DNA of 64,000 nt. Source: Chrysoperla carnea (Eukaryota > Arthropoda > Insecta > Neuroptera > Chrysopidae). Below the pieces are notes generated by a model that had not been told where the DNA came from, made no database searches, and worked only from the letters and a program-made list of their open reading frames with translations. Where the stretch lies: contig NC_058342.1 of assembly GCF_905475395.1 (NCBI RefSeq), forward strand, positions 24,834,640 to 24,898,639. Reading direction: 5' to 3'. A program made the translations under genes and the position numbers. This document shows, piece after piece, positions 24,332-34,585 of this stretch (position 1 is the stretch's first letter; the number at the start of each line of letters is the position of its first letter).

Positions 24332-27300
24332 GGGAATATGTATTAAAAAGTGGTATAGGGACCGCATTGCCTTCTGGGCATTGCGATAATTCCTTACCAT
24401 TACCTTTAGAGGATCTCGACACATTACCATTGTCATTACCAGATCTTCTATTCGAAGAGAATCTACCGATCAGCGATTTTGATGAAGAGGAATCACCAAA
24501 AGTATTATACGATTCTGATATCCGAGACGAAGCATCACCATTATTGAATGTGTTCGGGTCATCCGATTCAAATAGTGTTGCATCAACATCGGCTCAACCT
24601 GACCCAGGAACAGACGAAGAAGATATTCTAACAATGATACAAACGGCACAATTTCATTCGCCACATCCTCATGCATTTCAGGTAAACTATTTGTTATAAA
24701 AATGATCATAAAAGTCGAAACATGTCACTTGAAAATTTACATAATAAGTACTCAGAATGAAGAGCTGTCTGGAACACCTTGTAAACCTGAATTTTTCAGA
24801 GAATAGATAAATTTCCGAGAATAGTCAGTGAATTTCATTCACAACTAGGGAAAATAACAAAAGTATATAGGGTGGGAAGTTGGTAAATTTTCTTCACTTC
24901 ATGAAATTTAGGGGGAAATATCTTGGATTCTGGGGGAAGGAATAAAAGCTACTTGTAAGTGTAACCATTGGGAATTATATCATTCTTTTGGGAATATTAG
25001 GAGGGAGATTTCTTGTATTCTGGGAACGGATAAAGACTAATTTTCATCATGGGGAATTATATCATTCTTTTGGGAATATTTTCCACGTAATCGAAGCTAA
25101 TATTGTCTCCTTTTTTGTCCACAGAATCATATGAATCCATATGGACGCATGAATGAACAGAGATGGCAGGATGTGGCTGGTTTATTAGGTGACACACATC
25201 ATGGCGGCAGTGTTGTACCACATGGAGCCAGTGGCATTTCACATCATCCAAGTGGTTCACATCATGCAGCAGCATTTAGCGCACATCATGCTGTTGCCGC
25301 CTTACACAATCTAGGACATGGACATCATCCGCACATGAGTGCATACGGACCCAGTGCACATAATGTGACCCTTGGTCCGACTGGCGCAACAATGCAAGAT
25401 CCAACAACACATCACCATCATCATCATGGTATTCCGCCAGCGCCCTTTTCGAATATTACTGGCACCAATTTAGGTACAGCGGTTGCGACATCGATTAATT
25501 TAACAAATACTGCGGAAGCAATTGATGCTGGTGCCTCGGCATCCTATAAAATGGAAAATGCAACGAATCCATCACATGATATTATGTATTTTCCGGTGAG
25601 TACACATGATTTATTTTTCCAACTACGATTAAATCAAAGTTTAGTTGGGGGGAGCGGTGCTGAAATTAACGAAATTACCCATTTATGATATTATTCATGA
25701 TCACTTTGATATTACACAATTTCCCAGTGAGGTCCATGGCATGTTTGCTTAATAAGCGCTTAAGATCTACTTCTCACGGTAAGTTCAGGCTGTTTTGGCA
25801 TTGTGAGATCATTTTGATATTAAACCATTTCCCAGTTCTTTTCTTCGCAAGCCTTTTAAAACAACTCCACTGTCCAAGAAAATTTGATAGGTTCTTTGAT
25901 TTTTACCCACTCTAAAGTAACTTTGATGGTGAGTCTTTTTCGTAAATTCGTTATTCATAGCTACCCCTAATTTGATATCAGTGGCAGATATGGCTTCTAA
26001 AATAATTTGGCTACCGGAGAAAATGTGAAAGGTAATTTTACTGCCTTCTTTCGCATAAAATAAGTAATTTTCCTAGACTTAATAACTTCTTTAGGAGGGT
26101 ATTCGTAGCTATCCTCAATTCATTATCCTTAACGTCAACTTACTCCATTTCAAATACCATTTGAGGTTAATACTTTAAATGTTTGAAGCTTGCTTTAAGG
26201 GGACTTTCTTATTTAGGATTACGAGAAAAAAAACACTTTTTCATTATTTTTTAATTTTCAGAACACATCCTCCGAAATTAGCAACGCAACGGACGGATTT
26301 CTATCATCAATCTTAAATGATGAAGACCTCCAACTGATGGATATGGCAATGGGCGATGGAATGTATCCAATGCGTATGTTAGACGGCAATCAAACTGCTT
26401 TAGGCGCAACCAGCGGTTTAATGTCATCCAGAATGGACATAGCAGCTGCTGCAGCTTCAGAGCGTATGGACGCATCGAGCGACAGTGCTGTGAGTTCAAT
26501 GGGTTCGGAACGAGTTGCATCTCTATCCGATAACGAATGGGGTGACGCCACATCTGATTCGGGACATACCGCGGCCGATCACTATATTTTAGACTACGCA
26601 AGTAAATATCGACCATATGATTATAGTTACACAAATCGTGGGCCACAGACACCGAATAATTTATTGGGTACATCGGATACACGACGTTTAAGTTCTTCGT
26701 CTTCCGTCGCCCAGAAAAAGCATCATATGTTTGGTAAACGATTCTTCCAGGATCAACATTTGCAATCTCCACCATCGAATATGAAATATGATTATAATTT
26801 GACATCCACGACACCTATCGATATACGGAACGGCCAAGTAAGTTCACTTTTAGATCTTTCAATAAGATCTCAAAAAAATATTTTGCTTGCACTAAATTGT
26901 CCCAAAAGTATGTCCTTGTCACTGCCATCTGGGTTTTTCTGTCCATTTTCTAAATTCCACTCCTCGACTGCGACTTTTTCCAAGATGGAAGTTCCATGAT
27001 TTTACTACCTTCTTCCGCAGTAAATTACTTTGATGGTAAATAACTTTCCCAGGTCTAGTAACTTCCCTAGGAGAGTTTTCGTGGCTATCCTCAAGTAATT
27101 TGGCCTTATGTATCCTTTTCGTTAATTTTCTTAGATAAAAACCAATATGCCACGGCTATTTTAAAACTTGTAGCCGCTATGTCCATTCTGGATGGCATAA
27201 ACCGCTAGTTGCGCCTAAAGCAGTTTGATTGCCGTCTAACATAGGCATTGGAACATTCCATCGCCCATTGCCATATCCATTAATTGGAGATCTTCGTCGT

Positions 27301-29365
27301 TTAAGATTAATGATAGAAATCCGTCGGTTGCGTTGCTAATGTGTTCTGAAAATTAATAACAATGAAAATTAATGAAAAGTGTGGTAAAATGTGATATTCA
27401 GTCACTATTACTTAATAATTTAATTCTGCGAAGTACAGAAAATAACTTTTCCAAAAGTCTGTACGCATTGACGTCACACCGCAATGTAAATTGAGCGAGA
27501 CTAAACCGTTTAGCCAAACCTTAAACATTTTCGATTTAAGGAATGTTTTGAGACGACGCAAAGTTGAAAAGAAGCGTTCATTCGACGCTGTTGTCACAGA
27601 TAAAACTGCCGGAACGCGAAGCATCTTGAATGCAAATATCGAGTGCTACAAGTCAATTTTTAACTTCCTGTCCGGCAAGGCACTTTCGTCAAGGTTCGCC
27701 GACCTAGATGTCATAGAAATCATCGTACAAAATTGAAGAGTATAGTTCAAAAATTTGAGCGCAAGAGTCTTCATCAACATTTGTCTTTTTTTTTTGGGAA
27801 AGAAACAAGCAAAATTTGATAAAATATTGCGATGATTCAACAATCGATTGTAAGAAGCACAATCTGTACATTGACGCGAGCCTTGTCTTTCGCAATTCCA
27901 TTTCGTATTCATCGCAAATTTCATTCACGATTTTGAAAATTTTTCTGAACTCTTCTCCAGCGTGAATTCGAAACAGCATGGACAGTTAATTAGTCAGTGG
28001 AAATGCTTTTCATAAATGAAGAAGGGAGTTCTGAAAAACCAAAACCTCTCCCGTGTGCACGGGCTTGGTTGTGTCACTTACTCCATTTGGTCTCTGTTTT
28101 GAGCCATCTAAATGTTTGATGCATGCTTTAAGAGCTTAAATAATTCAATAAATCAAGGAAGAATAGAAGGAAGGAATGTTGATGGTCCCCAAAATTAAAG
28201 TGTACAAACAAAGCTAATAATTCATTCTTTATTTACAGTCAATTGGATCAGATTCAGCCCGAGCAAAAGTCACAGATACAAAATTCCCATGCGCAATGGA
28301 TCATCCTGGACACTTACACAGTGGACGTTCCACATTAGATCACATTCATCACAATCACACATACAATCTACCACCAGAGAGTACTGGAACTATGCAAAGA
28401 CCAGTGTTCCGAGACAAAAGTAAAGGTAGTCTCCATTTTGGGTGACTACAATACACCCAAAATAATTGTAAAATTTATGTTATATTAATTTTTGGTTTTT
28501 TTGTTTTCAGTTAAAAATGAAGATGAACCTCATCTAACTAGAGATGAAAAACGTGCGCGAGCTTTAAATGTGCCATTATCCGTTGACGATATTATTAATC
28601 TACCAATGGACGAATTTAATGAACGGTTATCGAAATTTGATTTGAGCGAACCACAATTGAGTTTAATACGAGATATTCGACGCCGTGGAAAGAATAAGGT
28701 AAGATTTAAAATATTTCCCGTTTCCTTTTTAAATACTTTATCGACTTTTCGCTATAATTAAATCGCTGATTCCCTGATTTTGAATAGATCAGAAAGTTAT
28801 ACCATTGAAGGCCTGGGAAATTGGATCCATCTCTTAATATTTTTTCTTAGAAAAGTTAAAACCACCACATTCTACATTAATTTTTTTTCTTTTTTAACAG
28901 GTGGCAGCACAAAATTGCCGAAAACGTAAATTAGATCAAATATTAAGTCTTGCCGACGAAGTTAAAGATATGCGAGATCGTAAGAATCGTTTACTTGCGG
29001 AACGTGAATTTATGGTCAGTGAAAGGCAACGTGTTAAAGAGAAATTTACACAATTATATCGTCATGTTTTACGGGTAAGTTTTTTGAGTCTTTTTTTAAA
29101 AGATCCTTTATTTCCAATTGCCTTTACGGCACTACCGCTCGAAGAGGATTCTTTTCTCTTAAAAAAAACCCAAAAGACCCGAGTGTATATTCAAATATTC
29201 TGACGTTAAGTAAAATATTTATTTTCTTTCCAGAATTTACGTGATCCAGATGGTAATCCCTACTCACCAAGTTTATACAGTTTGCAACAATCAGCAGATG
29301 GTACTGTAATCATAGTACCAAAATCCAATATCACAGATCCAAAAGACAAAAAACCACCCCAATAA
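24332..29365 (+). CDS. cnc: Cap-n-collar CNC-bZIP transcription factor (NRF1/NRF2 orthologue), seven 3' coding exons
   Basis: Nuclear transcription factor that binds antioxidant-response and related elements as a heterodimer with small Maf, controlling oxidative-stress, xenobiotic and proteasome genes and head patterning in insects (family knowledge). Coding exons read directly, all GT-AG: 24332-24681, 25125-25595, 26262-26837, 28239-28425, 28511-28698, 28901-29074, 29234-29365 (stop TAA). Phases agree throughout. Order of elements: an acidic leucine-rich segment ([19 protein letters not shown]); a RWQDVAGLL motif in a histidine-rich exon; [18 protein letters not shown]; the serine-rich block [27 protein letters not shown]; the CNC domain ([39 protein letters not shown]); the basic region [17 protein letters not shown]; a leucine zipper; and a tail with [12 protein letters not shown]. 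The CNC and basic blocks identify the family without doubt. The first exon opens with two bases of a split codon, so at least one more upstream exon is required. A phase-matched candidate is at 9998-10019. Confidence 0.96.
27170..27385 (-). pseudogene. Inverted partial copy of cnc exon 26262-26837
   Basis: Read on the minus strand, this segment matches about 26228-26451: the last roughly 30 intron bases with their acceptor (attttcag), then the first roughly 190 exon bases including GATTTCTATCA, ATGGATATGGCAATGGGCGA and TTAGACGGCAATCAAACTGC. It has a 10-nt deletion after AACACA and further small indels, so the frame is broken. Several differences are at third codon positions (for example AAT/AAC, GAC/GAT and CTG/TTA). 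It lies on the wrong strand inside the following cnc intron, so it cannot be an alternative exon of cnc. Confidence 0.9.
27412..27979 (-). pseudogene. Degenerate hAT transposase C-terminal region
   Basis: Minus-strand reading, broken over at least two frames. It contains [20 protein letters not shown] followed by [10 protein letters not shown], the typical dimerisation region of ZMYM1/DUF4371-type hAT transposases. The upstream part ([19 protein letters not shown]) reads in another frame. The frameshifts make it a dead remnant. It sits in the cnc intron 26838-28238 directly beside the inverted exon copy. Confidence 0.75.
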
Positions 29366-29660
29366 TTGTGGGGGGCTTGTGTTTAAATTTAAACCACACA
29401 AAAAAATACAAAAAAAACAAATCTAAATGTCTAAAAAAAGCTAAGAATTTTTTCTGATTTCGTTTTTATGTGATTTTGAGAGTGATCCAGAAAAATCTGA
29501 TACTCGATAAAAAATTATTTTCGCGAAAATAACGATCAAATTTTTTTTTATATGTTATAATTTGTACAAAAGAAAAGAAAAAAAACCGTTCGATTTTTAC
29601 GAATTTTTCCATAAAAAAAAAAAGAAATTTTCAGTGTAAATAAAAAAATAAAAATAATCT
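29366..29660 (+). terminator. cnc 3' UTR with candidate polyadenylation signal
   Basis: AT-rich sequence follows the TAA stop. The hexamer AATAAA is at 29639-29644, with further A/T-rich text after it. Another AATAAA at 30532-30537 could serve a longer form. Which is used cannot be told from sequence. Confidence 0.45.
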
Positions 29661-30201
29661 CTTCGAATTTTTTTAATATTTTTGCTAACTAAGAATGTGG
29701 ACTCAAAACTCAAATTAATTTTTTTTTTTTGAGGGGATCTTATAGTGTTTTGTTTCTAGATACAGGGTGTATATATTAATTTTAGTTCTCCTTCTTTTTC
29801 TATTATTAAAAAACAGTGAACCTCCAAAAAAAAAGAAAAAAGCTTCACCCTCCCCGTGAAAAAAATGGTGATTTTTAAGAAAAATTGTTTTAAAAATTTT
29901 TGTTTTTGAGATCGAGACCGTACTGTATATATATTTTTTTTTTAGAAAGATATAGTCAAAATCGGTTCCGAGTTATTCCCGATAGTTTTTACAGACGGTT
30001 TGTACATTTTATCTCCATGAAATTATCATCTGAGAGAAATGTAGGAACTAATTTGGTTGACCTTAATCTAAAAATTATTCTTCTACGAAGAAAAATGAAA
30101 AGCCAGTCGTAAAAAACAAGATGGAATACCGGGTTGGACTACTAAAAAATTTACAATAAACAAACCTGAAAAAAAAGAGTAAATTTTGGTCCTTAAAGAT
30201 C
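29661..30201. other. AT-rich DNA 3' of cnc
   Basis: No gene recognised. It may be the distal 3' UTR of cnc if the second AATAAA (30532) is used. It includes a tacagggtgtatatatt motif typical of transposon ends at about 29762. Confidence 0.4.
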
Positions 30202-30457
30202 AGTGACTGATTAACCACGGTTTAGGCTACTGCTTAGGAGCCCCGGGGAAAGGCTAAAAGAGATAAAGTCAAATTTATACAAGACAGGCTCCACAACGAC
30301 TAAAAAACTACAAAAATAAATTTTTATAAGAAGAGCGCGCACACAAGGGGGCGCCAAGTTAATTTACAAACAAGAAAAAGAGGGAAAAAGCAAATTTTAA
30401 TAAGAAATCTAAATTTTATATCGTCTTGGGGCTCCAACATGGGTTAATCCGACACTG
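30202..30457 (+). mobile_element. hAT-like MITE, family D copy 2
   Basis: Left end cagtgactgattaaccacgg and right end gggttaatccgacactg are inverted repeats. The interior has aggagccccgggg, aaaagagataaagtc and ggggctccaacatgg. Flanks ttaaagat and ttataaac are not identical, so the target duplication has decayed or been lost. Confidence 0.7.
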
Positions 30458-30714
30458 TTATAAACGACTAATTGTAATAATTTTTAGTCGTTATAACCGA
30501 TATAATTTTAACCGATTTTGACTGTATTCCCAATAAAATTTTTTGCGATATTTCTAATTTATAAATAATTTAATATGTACTTATATATATATATTTTTTT
30601 TGTATTCATTTGCAAAATCGATCCATTTTGTAAATGTCTTTTAAAACATCTTTTTATAATTTTTTTTGTTTGGCAACCATCATGGATTCCTTTAAATTAT
30701 TTGTCAAACAGTTT

Positions 30715-31165
30715 ACGAAATATGATCAAAATTTTATTAAGATTAGTTGACTTTCTTAGACCTTTTACTTCATGGAAGAGGCATGACAGAATATCTTAGA
30801 AGTTGTATACATTGATAAAGAATGACAAATTTAAGTTTGACTTCAAATTAGAATGTTTTCGGTTACCTTGGAAGTTGAATCTTTAGAACAGATATATCCG
30901 TATATCTTAGACGTTTTATTTCATGAGAGAGGAATGTCAGAATATCTTAGAAGTTGTATATATTGATATAGACTGCCCAATTTAATTTTGATTTCAAATT
31001 AGAATGCTTTCGGTTACCTTGGAAGTTTAATCTATGCATTAGGTATATCCGTATACCTTAGACGTTTTATTTCATGGAAGAGGAATGCCAGAATATCTTA
31101 GAAGTTGTATACATTGATATAAAATGCCCAATTTAATTTTGATTTCAAATTAAGATATTTTCGAT
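30715..31165. repeat. Three tandem copies of a 151-bp unit
   Basis: agaatatcttagaagttgta occurs at 30788, 30939 and 31090, exactly 151 bp apart. Each copy continues with a ttgatttcaaattagaat block and a cggttaccttggaagtt block. The array ends beside a TA microsatellite at 31184-31202. Confidence 0.9.
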
Positions 31166-31202
31166 TATCTTTGAGGCAGAAACATATATATATATATATA
31201 TA

Positions 31203-31390
31203 AGGGCGTGAAACCTCCTATGCCGACCTATTGGCGACCGTGGCTGAATTTACGCCGCCTATCTAGGGATCTAGGGATCTAGTCATCGGTCCTTGCGTAC
31301 TTTGTACTGTGCATCAGACTATTTAAGTGATTGAAAACAACAGACCGAGGACTAGACCTCGCCCTCCCCACTCAAGTTTCACGTCCTTAT
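31203..31390. mobile_element. MITE with GGGCGTGAAAC ends
   Basis: Left end aagggcgtgaaacctcc and right end actcaagtttcacgtcctt are inverted and both abut TATA-rich flanks. The interior has ggtccttgcgtactttgtac and gaggactagacctcg. A relative lies at 34370-34585. Confidence 0.65.
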
Positions 31391-32654
31391 ATAAGTTCTT
31401 GCTTTGAAGTTTTATTTATGGAACATGAATGTCCAAGTTCTTTGAAAAAGAATTTTAATCGACCATAGAACTGTATACTTTCAAATTCAAGATTCCGATT
31501 GGCCCTGAAAATTTATATTCTTCAACTATATCGATTTCAATGTTGTCACCTTTGTAAAAATTTATTAATTGACCAAATTCTTTAAAATTTGTTAATTTTT
31601 GCCCTTTTGAACAAAATGGATTCATATCCTAAGATCTCAAGCGTATAAAACCCGTGAAAAGGTTTATACAAAAATTTGGGCTTTACTCTGAGAGAGATTT
31701 CTTTCTCAAAATACGAAGAAAACTTTCCTTAGGGCCTTTGCGTCATAGGTAGCTTGGCTACGGTAACTTATCCGACGATTTATTAAAAATCGTAGATTTA
31801 GGCAGCCAAGAATTCTTTGTTGCAACAAACATTACAGCTTGGAAGCTAATTTTGGGGATCTGGCTACGTACAATTAATGTAGCACAAGTCATTCAACTCG
31901 GTCGAATTGATAGTCCGTAATCGGGTTTCCTAATATATGAAGTTGTTAAACTATCTTCCTTCCATCATCATTTTAACGAAAATTAAGTTTTTCGTCAAAT
32001 AATTACTTAAGTAGTAAAATATAAGTATATCTTGAAATATATATTAGTTAACTAACCTAACTTTTTGATCATTTTAAGAAGTGTCTTACATGATGGCACG
32101 TTGTAATATTCACAATTCATTAGTAAAATCTAAAAGAAAACGGACAATTCCGTTAAGAAATCGATCTTAGAATTCATAAAGTAACAACTGTGATGGTTAA
32201 AATCAAATAAATTGTATTTGCCGCCATATTTGTTAAGTCAAATTTTGCTTTTATAACTGTTTGACTAAACATGGTGGAACACGAAAATGAATTCTAAGCT
32301 ACCAAAAATTTTTGCTGAATTTTCAAAACACAGAGTCTGTGATAAAATGTTTTAAGGGACATGTTTTTTTTTCTGTTTTGTAATTGTAATTTAAAAAAAG
32401 ATGAACGCTAATGTTTTGAGTTTTGCATACAAATAATGACGGAATCCATCGAATTGAGGATTCGATATAAAAAGATAACGAAAAATCACGAGAAGAAGGG
32501 AATAAATCTCATTGTTTTAAGTTATTCTCACGCGAATGACATGATTGTCAATTATTTTTAGGCAGTTTATGATTAAAAAAAAATAATAATAATAATTTTC
32601 TAACTCTTTCATTAAAAATTATCTTTCTCTGAAGAAAAATGAAAGCCTGATTGT

Positions 32655-33045
32655 CCAAAAACAAGTTAACACACCAAAAAAAGGAGCGTCCCTGTCGATT
32701 GAACCTTCAGATCCACATCTTCATAACATGTGGATCTTTGATGATCCCACTTGAAGATGAAATCTCCATGCATGTTATTTGCACCTGTAAAAACTTGCGG
32801 GATATATCAGATTCAGAATGTTTGATTCCAAAGCTTTGGATTCATCAATCCTGAGAGAAATCCCGGCGGAGAAGTTGTGAGCTTTCTACGTGGCGGCTAG
32901 CCACAATAGAATCTTACAGCTTCATCTGCTTAAAATAACATCTCTATATCCGGAGACGTCTCGCCTCAAGGAGAAAATAGAGAACCTCTTGGTCTAGGGG
33001 CTAGGGACGTATTTGCGATACTCCTCCTTATGGTATTCCAATTTG
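32655..33045 (-). repeat. Dispersed family B, copy 1
   Basis: Minus-strand member of a family ending ccctagcacctag-like. It has gatgatcccacttgaagatg, agattcagaatgtttg, gagagaaatcccggcggaga and ggagacgtctcgcctcaagg. Other copies are at 46415, 48975, 50515, 57045 and 62445. No coding capacity is evident. Confidence 0.65.
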
Positions 33046-33449
33046 TGTTTTGAAGACCGAGCTTTCATTTTTCTTCGTAATTTCCGGTTCGTCATTATAA
33101 CCGATTATGATTACATTTAATTTGATTTGAAATCATTGTTTGATCCTGGGGTAGTATACGTGTGAGAATAATGATCGCAAAAATAAAAAACAAGAATTTG
33201 GAATCTACGATGACTCCAATGACAAATGTTTTTTCTTTTTAAATCGTATCCTCGAAAGAATGAATCCATGATTCAAAAATTGAGTGTGGTACCTTGTTCA
33301 TATAGGATTATCAGTTAATTTTGGGTGGATGTAAAAACTATTCTACAATTTTTTTTTTAATGCTAATTGTTTTTTTTTTTTAATAATTAATAAAAACAAA
33401 TGAACTTTTATTAATTTTATGATTTTTTTTTTATTTTACAATTTTTGTC

Positions 33450-33846
33450 TAGGGTTGCCACCTCAAAGTTCCGGAAAATCGGGAGATAGTGAAATTAAAC
33501 CTTTCAGACTTGTCGTCTTTCGTACTACAATCATCACATTTTATTTATCTATCATTGCAAACAGGAGATAGCCATCCGAAGTATAACGTAGCCATCCGAA
33601 TTGCGTTTTTTTAACCGGCTTTACTGAAATGATTGTGAAAAATCTCATCATTTCCATTTGAAATTTTGAAGAAAAAAAAACGTGGGAAAATTTCTATACA
33701 ACCGTTCTCAAGGGTTAAAATAAAAACTACTTAGAATGGTCGTTCGAAGTTTTCTGAGTTCTCGAGGATTTATGTTGATATCGTGAATCGGAGAAAACTA
33801 CAATTTCTGGAGTCTCCCGATTAAATCTGGATAGGTGGCAACCCTA
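33450..33846. mobile_element. MITE with TAGGGTTGCCACCT ends, copy 1
   Basis: tagggttgccacctcaaagt at the left, aggtggcaaccctaa at the right; inner parts ggaaaatcgggaga and gtctcccgattaaat also pair. TA at both tips would fit a mariner-type target site. The interior is noncoding. Copy 2 is at 54162-54629. Confidence 0.75.
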
Positions 33847-34369
33847 AATTCTTGTTTAATGAATAATTCCTATAAATTTTTTAACAAAAAGGGTTTTTGT
33901 TAATGTTTTTTGTTTATTAACTTCTTACCATTACCTTAGAATTTGCATTCATACATGAACAAATCCAGCATTTGGCCCTAGGGGTCATAAATCCCTTTCC
34001 AGAGGAGGGGGCTGCGCTGACATGCCCTTTTCTCGGTGCGCCCATACATTCATAGTTGAGAAGCATTCTGTTATCCTTTTTCAACAATAAGTAAGTAAAA
34101 TGTGTATCAATAGCCGTAAATATTCGTCGTGCAGGAAAGGTAAGGATAAACTAATATCTGACATTGGAATAATTGTGATATTAACTAATTTAAATGCCAA
34201 AAGGGGCGGAAGTTTTCTTTTTTTTTCGCTAATTGGTACAGATTTTTGCTCTGAATGCTATTTTTTCACAACTGGTTTCTCGAAGGCAAAAGTTCTCTTG
34301 GTGTATTTGACGATAATTTCTTTGGCCAATTCTTATTACGGTGTGTCTACTCAGAGTAATAGTTCAGAT

Positions 34370-34585
34370 ATTTATCGGTCGTTGCGTACTTTGTACTGCG
34401 CATCAGGCTGTCTAAGCAAAACTAAGTAAACAATTTGAATTGTTTTGAATCACTTTCAGTTGATTAAAAACAAAAGACAGGCTGATGCGCATTGAATACA
34501 AAGTACGCAATGACTGAGGACTAGACCTCGTTCCGATAGGCGCCTTTTTTCCTACTATCCTCTCTTCTCAAGTTTCACGTCCTTG
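34370..34585. repeat. Relative of MITE 31203-31390 with internal hairpin
   Basis: gcgtactttgtactgcgcat, then caggctgtc, is mirrored by gacaggctgatgcgcattga, then atacaaagtacgc. The right end caagtttcacgtccttgtat matches the first copy. No left terminal repeat was found, so it is truncated or rearranged. Confidence 0.6.

Larger units (their letters stand above)
27000..28138. repeat. Second, interrupted copy of a cnc intron segment
   Basis: 27000-27095 resembles 26032-26130 (tttactrccttctt... and then gtrgctatcctcaa), and 28080-28138 resembles 26150-26205 (tccattt... and then tgctttaag). The two introns flanking exon 26262-26837 therefore share sequence in direct orientation. In the second copy the homology is split by the inverted exon copy and the hAT remnant. 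Confidence 0.6.

Noticed and set aside
24470..24709. Minus-strand frame opposite a cnc exon
   Set aside because: It is a shadow of the + strand coding exon, with composition set by the antisense of Asp/Glu codons.
26278..26814. 178-codon minus-strand frame opposite the large cnc exon
   Set aside because: Antisense shadow of exon 26262-26837; the + strand reading is strongly conserved.
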